Below, piece after piece: positions 50,477 to 60,736 of a stretch of DNA of 64,000 bases. The notes beneath the pieces are model-generated. The model was not told where the DNA came from and did not search any database. It saw only the letters and a list, made by a program, of their open reading frames with translations. The stretch comes from Amycolatopsis iheyensis (GTDB lineage: Bacteria > Actinomycetota > Actinomycetes > Mycobacteriales > Pseudonocardiaceae): the NCBI RefSeq assembly GCF_024703995.1, contig NZ_JAMXQV010000035.1, forward strand, positions 1-64,000. Direction: 5' to 3'. The translations under genes were made by a program, and so were the position numbers. Each line of letters starts with the position of its first letter. Positions within the stretch are counted from its first letter, which is position 1.

Positions 50477-52456
50477 GTGACGCACACCGCCGACGCCCCC
50501 GAAGTGCTCTGGCGCCCTGAGCCGAGCCACGTTGCCGACACCAAGATCGAAGCCTTCCGCCAGTGGCTGCGTGCCGAACGCGGCGTGGAGGTGGACGACT
50601 ACCGCTCGCTCTGGGAGTTCTCCGTCGAGCGCGGACCGGAGTTCTGGGCGGCGGTCGCGGACTTCCTGGGTGTGCGCTGGCACGACCAGCCGGGCGAAAT
50701 CCTCTCGGGCGAGATGCCGAACGCCGTCTGGTTCGAAGGCTCGACGCTGAACTACGCCGAGCACGCGCTCACCCCCGGCGTCGCGGGGGCCACGAAGGGC
50801 GACGACGAGACCGCGGTGATCTTCCACCGCGAGGACGGCTTCGCCGAGCACCTCACCTACGGCAAGCTCCGCGCGCAGGTCGCGGCCGCCCGCGCGGCGT
50901 TCCTCGAACTCGGCGTCGGCAAGGGCGACCGCGTCGTCGCGCTGGCCCCGAACTGCCCGCAGACACTGGTCGCGTTCCTCGCCGCGGCGAGCATCGGCGC
51001 GGTCTGGTCGTCGTGCTCGCCGGACTTCGGCGTCCGCGCGGTCGCGGACCGCTTCGTGCAGATCGAGCCGAAGGTGCTCTTCGCGGTCAACGCCTACGCG
51101 TACAACGGCCGCCAGTTCGACATCCGGGCCACGCTCGAGGACCTGCGAGGCAAGCTGCCGTCGCTGGCCGCGACCGTGGTCGCCCAGTACGTCGGCGACG
51201 GCCGGCTGGAGGGCGCGCTCGACTGGGAAGAGCTGCTCGCGAAGCACGAAGGCGCGCCGCTGCTGTTCGAGCCGGTCGAGTTCGCGCACCCGCTGTGGGT
51301 GCTCTACTCGTCGGGCACCACGGGCCTGCCGAAGGGCATCGTCCACGGTCACGGCGGCATCGTCCTGGAACACCTCAAGGCCCTGGCGCTGCAGACCGAC
51401 CTCGGCCCGGGCGACCGGTTCTTCTGGTTCAGCACCACCGGCTGGATGATGTGGAACTTCCTCATCTCCGGCCTGCTGGTCGGCACCACGATCGTCCTGT
51501 ACGACGGCAACCCGGGCTACCCGGACCTGAACGCGCTCTGGCACCTGGCCGAGCAGCACCGCGTCACCTACTTCGGCACGTCGGCGCCGTACATCCAGAG
51601 CTGCCTCAAGAAGGGCATCAAGCCCGCCGAGCGCTACGACCTGACGGCGCTGCGCGCGCTGGGCTCCACGGGCGCGCCGCTCAGCGTCGAAGGCTTCCGG
51701 TGGATCGTGAACGAGGTCGGTTCGCGCGTCCAGATCTGCTCGGTGTCCGGCGGCACCGACCTGTGCGCCGCGTTCGTCGCGTCGGCGCCCGACGTGCCGG
51801 TCTGGCTGGGGGAGCTGTCGTGCCCGGCGCTGGGCGCCGCGGTCAACGCGTTCGACGAGGCCGGGAACGCCGTCGTCGAGCAGGTCGGCGAGCTGGTCAT
51901 CACGAAGCCGATGCCGTCGATGCCGGTGTTCTTCTGGAACGACCCCGACGGCTCGCGGCTGCGTGAGGCGTACTTCGAGATGTACCCGGGGTTGTGGCGC
52001 CACGGCGACTGGATCCGCGTCACGAACCGCGGGTCGGCGGTGATCTACGGCCGCAGCGACTCGACGCTCAATCGCGGCGGCGTCCGGATGGGCACGGCCG
52101 AGTTCTACCGGGTCGTCGAGGGCTACGACGAGATCGCGGACTCCCTGGTCGTGGACACCTCGGCGGCCGGCAACGAGGACGGGCAGCTGATCTGCTTCGT
52201 CGTGCTCGCCGGCGGCGCGAAGCTCGAAGACGTCGAGCCGGCGCTGCGGAAGGAGCTCCGCAGCGCGCTGTCACCACGCCATGTACCCGATCGGTTCGTC
52301 GTGGTTTCCGAGGTTCCTCGTACCTTGAACGGTAAGAAGTGTGAGGTACCGGTGAAGAAGATCCTCGCCGGAGTGGCTCCCGACCGGGCCGTCAGCCGCG
52401 ACGCGCTGGCCAACCCGGCGGCGTTGACGCCGTTCGTGGAGCTCGCCGGGGGGTAG
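50477..52456 (+). CDS. Acetoacetate-CoA ligase (acetoacetyl-CoA synthetase)
   Basis: 659 residues from GTG 50477, the right length. ANL-family motifs: ACS-type entry (WEFSVERGPEFWAAVADFLG), P-loop YSSGTTGLPKGIVHGHG, FFWFSTTGWMMWNFLISGLL, FGTSAPYI, SGGTDLCAAF, hinge GRSDSTLNRGGVRMG, and the terminal catalytic Lys in NGKKCEVPVKKIL. VAASIGAVWSSCSPDFG-type sequence is diagnostic of AacS over acetyl-CoA synthetase. It activates acetoacetate with ATP and CoA for lipid or polyhydroxyalkanoate use. Confidence 0.92.
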   Translation: MTHTADAPEVLWRPEPSHVADTKIEAFRQWLRAERGVEVDDYRSLWEFSVERGPEFWAAVADFLGVRWHDQPGEILSGEMPNAVWFEGSTLNYAEHALTPGVAGATKGDDETAVIFHREDGFAEHLTYGKLRAQVAAARAAFLELGVGKGDRVVALAPNCPQTLVAFLAAASIGAVWSSCSPDFGVRAVADRFVQIEPKVLFAVNAYAYNGRQFDIRATLEDLRGKLPSLAATVVAQYVGDGRLEGALDWEELLAKHEGAPLLFEPVEFAHPLWVLYSSGTTGLPKGIVHGHGGIVLEHLKALALQTDLGPGDRFFWFSTTGWMMWNFLISGLLVGTTIVLYDGNPGYPDLNALWHLAEQHRVTYFGTSAPYIQSCLKKGIKPAERYDLTALRALGSTGAPLSVEGFRWIVNEVGSRVQICSVSGGTDLCAAFVASAPDVPVWLGELSCPALGAAVNAFDEAGNAVVEQVGELVITKPMPSMPVFFWNDPDGSRLREAYFEMYPGLWRHGDWIRVTNRGSAVIYGRSDSTLNRGGVRMGTAEFYRVVEGYDEIADSLVVDTSAAGNEDGQLICFVVLAGGAKLEDVEPALRKELRSALSPRHVPDRFVVVSEVPRTLNGKKCEVPVKKILAGVAPDRAVSRDALANPAALTPFVELAGG

Positions 52457-52467
52457 ATGGGGGAAGC

Positions 52468-52500
52468 ATGATCGTCCACCACGGGTTGCACAGGTGGTGA
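52468..52500 (+). CDS. Possible 10-codon leader ORF ahead of mprF
   Basis: ATG 52468 with GGGGGAAG just upstream encodes MIVHHGLHRW and stops at TGA 52498-52500, overlapping both GTG start candidates of mprF (52494, 52497). mprF has no ribosome site of its own here, so translational coupling through this leader is possible. Three His in ten residues could also give attenuation. No proof of expression. Confidence 0.3.
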   Translation: MIVHHGLHRW

Positions 52501-54209
52501 CGGGGACACGCGCGCAGACCACCTGGCGGGTGGCGGGGGCCACCACCGTCGGGGTGATCACGTGGGTGACCCGGCTGGCGGGGCTGATGACACTCGTGTC
52601 GGTCCTGGTGCCGGCCGGGCGCCGCAACCTGCGCGGGCACCTCTCGGAGTGGCTGGAGCTGCCGCAGGAGGCGACGGTCGCGGCGGCCACCGTCGCGCTG
52701 GTCACCGGCGTGCTGCTGGTGCTGCTGGCCGCGGGCCTGCGCCGTCGCAAGCGCCGCGCGTGGCAGCTGGCGGTCGGCGCGACGGTGCTGCTCACGGTGT
52801 CGCACATCGGCCTCAAGCACGTCTTCGGCGCCGGGCTGGTGTCGGTCGTGCTGCTGGTGGGCCTGATCGCGAGCCGGCGCTACTTCGTCGCGAAGCCGGA
52901 CCCGGTGGTCGGCCGCTGGCGCGCGGTGCGCGTGTTCCTGCAGCTGGCGCTGGCCGGGTTCGTGATCAACGTCATCCTGCTGTCGGTGGCCTCGCGCGCA
53001 GTGCTGGAGCCGATGAGCTTCCCGGACCGCGTGGCGGAGTCCGCGCTGGCGCTCGTCGGGGCCAGCGGGCCCGCGGTGTTCCGCCAGATGTGGCTCGAGG
53101 ACATGACGGCGGCCGTCGGGCTGCTGTTCGGCCTCGCCGCGGTCCTGGTGTCGGCGTACTTCCTGCTGCGCTCGGCCGAGCCGGCGCCCCGCCTGACCGA
53201 CGACGAGGTCGACCGCCTGCACAAGCTCCTGAACGAGCACGGCGAGCGTGACTCGCTGGGCTATTTCGCGCTGCGGCGCGACAAGTTCGCGGTGTTCTCG
53301 CGCACGGGCAAGGCGGCGGTCACCTACCGCGTGATCGCCGGGGTGGCGCTGTGCTCGGCGGATCCGCTGGGCGACCACGAGGCGTGGCCGGGCGCGATCG
53401 AGGAGTACCTGGAGGTCTGCCGCCGCAACGGCTGGGTCCCGGCGGCGATGGGCGTGTCGGAGCTGGGCGCGACGGTCTGGGCGCGCTTCGGCCTGGAGGT
53501 CCTGGAGATCGGCGACGAAGCGGTGGTCGACGTCGACGGGTTCACGTTGGACGGACGCGTCATGCGCGGCGTCCGCCAGGCCGCGGCACGCACGAAGCGC
53601 GCGGGCTACAAGGTGCTGGTGCGCCGGACCGAGGACCTTCGCCCGGGCGAGCTGGCGGAGCTGGAGGCCCTGGCGGCGAACTGGCGCGGCACGGACACCG
53701 AGCGCGGCTTCTCGATGGCGCTGGGCCGCATGGGCGACCCGGGCTCGGTCCTGGTGACGGCGGAACAGGGCGGCCGCGTGCGGGGCGTGCTCCAGTTCGT
53801 CCCGTGGGGCACGGCGGGGCTCTCGCTGGACGTGATGCGCCGCGACCGCACGGCCGACAACGGCGTCAACGAGCTGATGATCTCGGAGCTCCTGCTGGCG
53901 GCCCGGCGCCACGATGTGTCGCAGGTGTCCCTGAACTTCGCGGCGTTCCGCGCGCTGATGGAACAGGGCCAGCGCATCGGCGCCGGCCCGGTGGCGCGCA
54001 TGTCCGCGAAGGTCCTGCACTTCTTCTCGCGCTGGATCCAGATCGAGACGCTGTACAAGTTCAACGCGAAGTTCCAGCCCCGCTGGGTCCCGCGGTACCT
54101 GGTTTACCCGGGCGTCCGCGAGCTACCCCGCGTGGGCATCGCGACGTTCGAGGCGGAGGGGCTCGGCGGACGCTCCCCACGCCTGCTCAGACTGCTGCGA
54201 CGGGCCTGA
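52494..54209 (+). CDS. mprF: MprF-like phosphatidylglycerol lysyltransferase/flippase
   Basis: 571 residues. N-terminal half with about six membrane helices (RVAGATTVGVITWVTRLAGL to LLFGLAAVLVSAYFLL), then the cytoplasmic DUF2156 transferase domain with DSLGYFALRRDKFAVFSRTG, MGDPGSVLVTAEQGG and SLNFAAFRALME. It transfers lysine from Lys-tRNA to phosphatidylglycerol, adding positive charge to the membrane. Unlike M. tuberculosis LysX, no lysyl-tRNA synthetase domain is fused at the C-terminus. The start is GTG 52494 or 52497. Confidence 0.88.
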   Translation: MVTGTRAQTTWRVAGATTVGVITWVTRLAGLMTLVSVLVPAGRRNLRGHLSEWLELPQEATVAAATVALVTGVLLVLLAAGLRRRKRRAWQLAVGATVLLTVSHIGLKHVFGAGLVSVVLLVGLIASRRYFVAKPDPVVGRWRAVRVFLQLALAGFVINVILLSVASRAVLEPMSFPDRVAESALALVGASGPAVFRQMWLEDMTAAVGLLFGLAAVLVSAYFLLRSAEPAPRLTDDEVDRLHKLLNEHGERDSLGYFALRRDKFAVFSRTGKAAVTYRVIAGVALCSADPLGDHEAWPGAIEEYLEVCRRNGWVPAAMGVSELGATVWARFGLEVLEIGDEAVVDVDGFTLDGRVMRGVRQAAARTKRAGYKVLVRRTEDLRPGELAELEALAANWRGTDTERGFSMALGRMGDPGSVLVTAEQGGRVRGVLQFVPWGTAGLSLDVMRRDRTADNGVNELMISELLLAARRHDVSQVSLNFAAFRALMEQGQRIGAGPVARMSAKVLHFFSRWIQIETLYKFNAKFQPRWVPRYLVYPGVRELPRVGIATFEAEGLGGRSPRLLRLLRRA

Positions 54210-54274
54210 GGGGGGTGCCGTTCAGGGGTGATCGGGGGGTGTGTAACCTATCTGAGCAGTGGTCGTTGGGCCCA

Positions 54275-54364
54275 GGAGGCTTCGCCTAGTCTGGTCTATG
54301 GCGCCGCACTGCTAATGCGGTTGGGGGTAACCCCCCCTCCCGGGTTCAAATCCCGGAGCCTCCG
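54275..54364 (+). tRNA. tRNA-Ser(GCT)
   Basis: A 90-nt class II cloverleaf. Acceptor GGAGGCT pairs with AGCCTCC, the anticodon loop CTGCTAA gives anticodon GCT, with a long variable arm (TTGGGGGTAACCCCCCC) and T-loop GGGTTCAAATCCC. CCA is not encoded. Confidence 0.95.
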
Positions 54365-54410
54365 CTGGTACCCGGTTCGCCGGGTGCTAGGTTAGAGAAC
54401 AACTGAACAC

Positions 54411-54484
54411 GCGCCCGTAGCTCAGCTGGATAGAGCATCTGACTACGGATCAGAAGGTCAGGGGTTCGAATCCCTTCGGGCGCA
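54411..54484 (+). tRNA. tRNA-Arg(ACG)
   Basis: Acceptor GCGCCCG pairs with CGGGCGC, D-arm GCTCAGCTGGATAGAGC, anticodon loop CTACGGA with ACG, T-arm GGGGTTCGAATCCC. It lies 46 bases after tRNA-Ser(GCT), likely one transcript. CCA is not encoded. Confidence 0.95.
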
Positions 54485-54502
54485 CGTCTGGTTGAGACAG
54501 CG

Positions 54503-54535
54503 AAGAGGCCCTCCCGTTCTCGGGAGGGCCTCTTT
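54503..54535 (+). terminator. Terminator after the tRNA pair
   Basis: AAGAGGCCCTCCCG, loop TTCT, and the full complement, followed by TTTCTTGT. Confidence 0.92.
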
Positions 54536-54613
54536 CTTGTGTGCACTAAGCCGTTCGGCCCCTTCGGGCGTGTACCCCGGCGAACGTCGGGTCGACGAGG
54601 GGAAGTTCGGGGA

Positions 54614-55162
54614 ATGAAACGCATCATCGTGTCGATCGTGGTCGTCCTGTTCGGGGCGATGGCGATCGTGGGCGGGGTGCTCAAGCTGGACGACACGACC
54701 GCCCGCTGTGACGGGCGCATCATGGTCTCCGGCGACGAGTGCGTGACGACCAACGCCGCCGGGGACGAGACCGGCCGCAAGAGCGTCGACGAACAGCGGA
54801 AGTCCGCCCAGGGCGGGAACTGGGTCGCGATCGGCGCCGGGGCGCTCATCGTGATCTTCGGGACCAAGAGCCTGATCACCGGGATCCGGCGGCGGGGCAA
54901 GCAGCCCGACGTCGCCGCGGCGCCGGCCTGGCAGGGTGCGGGCGCGGCTCCGCCGGTGCCGGGACAGCCGGCGGCCGGGCCGCAGGGCTGGAACCAGCCG
55001 CAGCAGGCCGGCTGGCAGCAGCCGCAGGCGTGGCAGCAGGCGCCGCCGGTGCCCGGGCAGCCCGTCCCGCCGGTGCCCGGGCAGCCCGTGCCGCCGCCGG
55101 TGCCGGGGCAGCCCGCTCCGCCGGGGTACCCGCAGCAGGGCTGGGGACCGCCCCGGCGCTGA
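54614..55162 (+). CDS. Membrane protein with a C-terminal Pro/Gln-rich repeat tail
   Basis: 182 residues. An N-terminal helix (IIVSIVVVLFGAMAIVGGVL), a short extracytoplasmic loop with a Cys pair (CDGRIMVSGDEC), a second helix (WVAIGAGALIVIFGTKSLI), and a cytoplasmic tail of about 85 residues containing five copies of a PPVPGQP-like unit and Gln/Trp-rich stretches. Such tails often serve as flexible docking arms. No family recognised. ATG 54614 follows GGGGA. Confidence 0.65.
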   Translation: MKRIIVSIVVVLFGAMAIVGGVLKLDDTTARCDGRIMVSGDECVTTNAAGDETGRKSVDEQRKSAQGGNWVAIGAGALIVIFGTKSLITGIRRRGKQPDVAAAPAWQGAGAAPPVPGQPAAGPQGWNQPQQAGWQQPQAWQQAPPVPGQPVPPVPGQPVPPPVPGQPAPPGYPQQGWGPPRR

Positions 55163-55219
55163 CCCGCGACACACCAAAACGCAGCCGAGCCCGGCCACCG
55201 GGCTCGGCTGCTTTGCGTA

Positions 55220-55235
55220 ACTGGACTGGACCAGT
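55220..55235. promoter_or_regulatory. DasR-like operator (dre), distal copy
   Basis: ACTGGACTGGACCAGT, which differs at two positions from the dre consensus I recall (ACTGGTCTAGACCAGT). DasR represses chitinase and GlcNAc-use genes in streptomycetes until GlcNAc-6-phosphate releases it. It lies 184 bases before the first chitinase start. Confidence 0.55.
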
Positions 55236-55297
55236 GAACTCCCCATTGCCGCAACCGGTCCGGCGGCTTCGGCACTCTCCGTACTCGTGCTTCCCTA

Positions 55298-55313
55298 ATT
55301 GGTCTGGACCACG
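55298..55313. promoter_or_regulatory. DasR-like operator (dre), proximal copy
   Basis: ATTGGTCTGGACCACG, nearly the recalled dre core TGGTCTAGACCA. It lies 78 bp downstream of the distal copy and about 90 bp before the chitinase ATG, in promoter range. The two sites would put both coupled chitinases under GlcNAc control. Confidence 0.65.
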
Positions 55314-55403
55314 TAACGTCTTCGCAAACGGCGCAAATCACCGCCCGGTCCCCGCTTGAGGTGGTGGGAGTCCGCCGTCCTGTACCTGGCTCAAGGGAGA
55401 GCA

Positions 55404-57019
<1,616 letters not shown>

Positions 57020-57023
<4 letters not shown>

Positions 57024-58369
57024 GGCGCCGCTGGTTGCCCGCACTCGGGCTGGCGGCCGCGGCCGCCACGATCGGCGCGATGTTCGTGATCGCCCCGGCG
57101 AACGCGGCGGGCGGCGTGTCCGCGACATTCACGAAGGGGTCCGACTGGGGCACCGGGTACGAGGGCAAGTACGTGATCGCCAACGGTTCCGGCTCGACGC
57201 TGGCGGCGTGGACGGTCGAGTTCGACCTGCCTTCGGGCGCGAAGATCTCGTCGCTGTGGGACGGCAGCTACACGGCGTCCGGCCAGCACGTGACGGTGAA
57301 GAACTCGTGGAACGGCAACGTCGGCAACGGCGCTTCCGCGAGCTTCGGCTTCAACGTGACGTACTCGGGTTCGTACACGGCGCCGTCGAACTGCAAGCTG
57401 AACGGGGGTTCGTGCACCGCCGGGGGCGCACCCCCGACCACCACACCGCCGCCTACGACGACGCCCCCGCCCACGACCACCCCGCCGCCGGGCACCGGTG
57501 GCAAGGGCGCGCCGTACCTGTACATGGGCTGGGGCAGCCCGCCGAACCCGCAGACGGTGATGAACGCGACCGGCGTCAAGTGGTTCACCATGGCGTTCAT
57601 CAACGCCTCCGGTGGCTGCAACCCGGCGTGGGACAGCAGCCGTCCGCTCTCGGGTAGCGCGGACGCGAACGCGATCGCCCAGATCAAGGCGGCGGGCGGC
57701 CAGGCCGTCCCGTCGTTCGGCGGCTGGAGCGGCAACAAGCTCGGCCCGAACTGCTCGACGTCCGCCGCACTGGCGGGCGCCTACCAGCAGGTGATCAACG
57801 CGTACGGGCTGAAGGCGATCGACATCGACATCGAGAACTCCGACGAGTTCGAGAACGAGGCGGTGCAGGACCGGATCCTGGGCGCGCTGAAGATCGTCAA
57901 GCAGAACAACCCGGGCGTGCAGACGATCCTGACGTTCGGCACGTCGACGACCGGCCCGAACTTCTACGGCAACCGGCTCATCGACCAGTCGAAGGCCCTC
58001 GGCGCGAACGTGGACGTCTACACGATCATGCCGTTCGACTTCGGCGGCGGCTCGAACATGTACCAGAGCACGGTGAACGCGGCGAACGGCTTGCGCGACA
58101 AGCTGAAGTCGACGTTCGGCTGGAACGACGCCACGGCGTACAGCCACCTGGGCATCTCGGGCATGAACGGGCTGTCGGACCAGCAGGAGCTGACGGATCT
58201 GTCGACGTGGACCCAGATCACGAACTGGGCCAAGTCGAACAAGATCGGCCGGCTGGCGTTCTGGTCGGTCAACCGCGACCGCGGCTGCCCGGGCGGCGGC
58301 GTCCAGGCGGCGTGCAGCGGGATCGCCCAGAACGACTGGGACTTCACCAAGGTGACGGCGGGCTTCTGA
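57020..58369 (+). CDS. Secreted chitinase: CBM2 plus GH18 (DIDIE type)
   Basis: 449 residues from GTG 57020. Signal peptide to about residue 30; CBM2 module (31-136) nearly the same as in the first chitinase; Thr/Pro linker; then a different GH18 domain starting APYLYMGWGSPPNPQTV with VPSFGGWSGNKLG and the catalytic KAIDIDIENSDEF. Two unlike GH18 barrels with a shared binding module suggest complementary endo/exo attack on chitin. A terminator follows at 58385. Confidence 0.93.
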
Positions 58370-58384
58370 CGTCGTCGTGAAACA

Positions 58385-58421
58385 GGCCTCCTTGCCGGCT
58401 CCCCGGGCCGGCAAGGAGGCC
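58385..58421. terminator. Bidirectional terminator between chitinase and DgdA genes
   Basis: GGCCTCCTTGCCGGC at 58385-58399 pairs with its complement at 58407-58421. It serves two converging genes. Confidence 0.88.
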
Positions 58422-58425
58422 GTTC

Positions 58426-59727
58426 TCAGGCCAGCTTGACGGCGTCCCCGATCGCCTGGTCCAAAATGGACACCCCGAGCGTGATCTCCTCTTCGGACGC
58501 CGTCAGGGGCGGCGCGATCCGGAACACCCCGCCCATCCCGGGCAGCTGCACGATGTTCATGTGCAGCCCCAGTTCGAGGCAGCGCTGCGTGACCCGCGCG
58601 CCCAGCTCGTCGGAGCTGCGCTTGGTTTCCCGGTCCACCACCAGCTCCAGCCCGGCCAGCAGGCCGCGCCCACGGATGTCGCCGACGACCTCGTGCCGGG
58701 AAGCGATCTCCTCCAGGCCCCGGCGCAGCAATGCGCCCAGTTCGAGCGCTCGCGCGTCGAGGCGGTCGCGGGTCAGGACGTCCAGCACCGTGTTGCCGAC
58801 CGCCGCCGGGAGCGGGTCCGACACGTGCGTCGTGAAGAACAGGAACCCGCGGTCGTGCGCTTCCTGCTCGATCTCCGCGCTGGTCAGCACCGCGGCGAGC
58901 GGCAGGCCCGCGCCGAGCGTCTTCGACAGCGTCAGGATGTCGGGGACGACGCCGTCGCGTTCGAACGCGTACCAGTTCCCGGTGCGGCACAACCCCGTCT
59001 GGGCTTCGTCGAGGATCAGCAGCATCCCGCGCTCGCGGCACTTTTCGGCCAGCGCGGCGAAGTAGCCGGGCGGCGGCTCGATGATCCCGCCGGAACTGAG
59101 GATCGGCTCGGCCAGGAACGCGGCCAGGCTGCCGACCGACTGCGCGTCGATCAGCTCGAACCCGAAGTCCAGCTGGCGGCGCCAGTCCAGCTCGCCGGCA
59201 GCGTCGGTGAAGTCCGGGCGGTACGCGTTCGGCGCCGGGATGGCGAAGTTGCCGGGCGCGGCCGGACCGTAGCCCTTGCGGCCCGCGCTGTAGGTCGCGC
59301 TCGCCGCCGCCTGCGTCATGCCGTGCCAGGACCGCGCGAACGAGACGATCTCGTGCTTGCCGGTGACCAGCTTGGCCATCCGGACGGCTGCCTCGTTCGA
59401 CTCGGCGCCCGTGGTCAGCAGCAGCGCCTTCTCCAGCGGCGCCGGCAGCGTCTCGGCCAGCCGCCGCGCCAGGTCGACGACCGGGCGGCTGAGCATGCCA
59501 CTGAAGAGGTGGTCGAGCCGGCCCACCTGCCGCCGGACGGTCTCGACGATTTCGGGGTGCGCGTGTCCGAGGATGGCGCTCATCTGGCCGGACGTGAAGT
59601 CCAGGATCCGGCGGCCGTCCTCGGTGAAGACGAAGCTGCCTTCGGCGTGGTCGATGATCTCGTGGGTGAAGGCGCCGCCGTACCGCACGAGGTGCCGGTC
59701 GACGTCGGCCCAGAAGGTGTCAGCCAT
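58426..59727 (-). CDS. dgdA: 2,2-dialkylglycine decarboxylase (class III aminotransferase)
   Basis: 433 residues, matching the DGD of Burkholderia cepacia as I recall it: GQMSAILGHAHPEIV, LFSGMLSRPVVDLARRL, ESNEAAVRMAKLVTGKHEIV, SWHGMTQAAASATYSAGRKG, LILDEAQTGLCRTG, Schiff-base Lys in LTLSKTLGAGLPLA and the terminal NIVQLPGMGGVFRIAPPLT. DGD decarboxylates 2-aminoisobutyrate and transfers its amine to pyruvate. 2-Aminoisobutyrate is found in peptaibols and meteoritic or fungal material. A LysR gene diverges, as with dgdR. Confidence 0.88.
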   Translation of the reverse strand: MADTFWADVDRHLVRYGGAFTHEIIDHAEGSFVFTEDGRRILDFTSGQMSAILGHAHPEIVETVRRQVGRLDHLFSGMLSRPVVDLARRLAETLPAPLEKALLLTTGAESNEAAVRMAKLVTGKHEIVSFARSWHGMTQAAASATYSAGRKGYGPAAPGNFAIPAPNAYRPDFTDAAGELDWRRQLDFGFELIDAQSVGSLAAFLAEPILSSGGIIEPPPGYFAALAEKCRERGMLLILDEAQTGLCRTGNWYAFERDGVVPDILTLSKTLGAGLPLAAVLTSAEIEQEAHDRGFLFFTTHVSDPLPAAVGNTVLDVLTRDRLDARALELGALLRRGLEEIASRHEVVGDIRGRGLLAGLELVVDRETKRSSDELGARVTQRCLELGLHMNIVQLPGMGGVFRIAPPLTASEEEITLGVSILDQAIGDAVKLA

Positions 59728-59814
59728 GCCATCGACGGTAAGGCCGCACCGAGCGACACGTCCATCTCACAATTCTGACTGTCTTGTTCGGATCTTCCGT
59801 ACAACAATGGGTGG

Positions 59815-60732
59815 ATGTTGAACCCGTGGCGCCTGCGGCTCCTGAGCCGGCTCGACACGCTGGGCACGGTCCGCGCGGTGGCGCAGGACGCGAACCTGAG
59901 CGCGTCGAGCGTGTCGCAGCAGCTGGCGGTGCTCGAGGCGGAAACCCGCACCCAGCTGCTGGAACGCACCGGCCGCCGGGTCCGGCTGACGCCGGCGGGG
60001 CTGATGCTGGCCCGCCGGGCGCGGACGATCCTCGACCACATGGACGCGGTCGAGGCCGAGCTGAGGAGCCTCGGCGAGGAGCCGGTCGGCCAGGTGCGGC
60101 TGGGGGCGTTCCAGAGCGCGATCCACACGATGGCGGTCCCGGCGGTGACCCGGCTGGCCGGGGAGTACCCGCACCTGGAGATCGAGCTGCTGGAGCTGGA
60201 GCCCCACGAGAGCATCCCGGCCCTCCGCGGCGGCGACGCGGACGTGATCATCACGACGACGGACTTCGTCGAGCTGCCCCTGGGCGCCGACCTGGACATC
60301 GTCCCGCTGGCGACGGACCCGATCGTCCTGGTCTCGTCGGGCGAGGTCCCCCGGGGTCCGGCGGTGTTGTCGGCGTACGCGGACGCGCCGTGGGCGCTGG
60401 ACGTTTCGCAGTCGTACATGGCGAACCTGACGCTGCGGCTGTGCCGCGAGTCGGGCTTCGAGCCGCGGGTGGTGTGCCGGTTCAGCAACTACTTGATGAC
60501 CCTGCAGCACGTGGAGGCGGGACTGTCGATCGCGCTGCTGCCGGGCCTGGCGGTGGACCGCCGGTACCGGGTGACAACCCGGCCACTGGCAACACCGCTG
60601 ACCCGCACGATCGCGGCGGTGGTGCGACGCGGGACGCCGTTGCGCGCGGGGGTGAACGTGGTGCTCGAAGCGTTGCGGCAGCAGCCGGACCTGCCCGCAC
60701 TGGCCGAATGGTCCGGGGACGGCGCAGACTGA
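59815..60732 (+). CDS. LysR-family regulator, probable dgdA activator
   Basis: 305 residues. The N-terminal HTH (RLLSRLDTLGTVRAVAQDAN then LSASSVSQQLAVLEAETRTQ) and the effector-binding domain (GQVRLGAFQSAIHTMAVPAV; VEAGLSIALLPGLAV) are normal. It is divergent from dgdA with an 87-bp gap, the arrangement of a LysR regulator and its target. Effector unknown, presumably a dialkylglycine. Four bases separate its end from hypF. Confidence 0.88.
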   Translation: MLNPWRLRLLSRLDTLGTVRAVAQDANLSASSVSQQLAVLEAETRTQLLERTGRRVRLTPAGLMLARRARTILDHMDAVEAELRSLGEEPVGQVRLGAFQSAIHTMAVPAVTRLAGEYPHLEIELLELEPHESIPALRGGDADVIITTTDFVELPLGADLDIVPLATDPIVLVSSGEVPRGPAVLSAYADAPWALDVSQSYMANLTLRLCRESGFEPRVVCRFSNYLMTLQHVEAGLSIALLPGLAVDRRYRVTTRPLATPLTRTIAAVVRRGTPLRAGVNVVLEALRQQPDLPALAEWSGDGAD

Positions 60733-60736
60733 TCGG

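Noticed and set aside
54275..54484. tRNA genes as an integration (att) site
   Set aside because: No duplicated tRNA 3' end or integrase gene is visible in the window.
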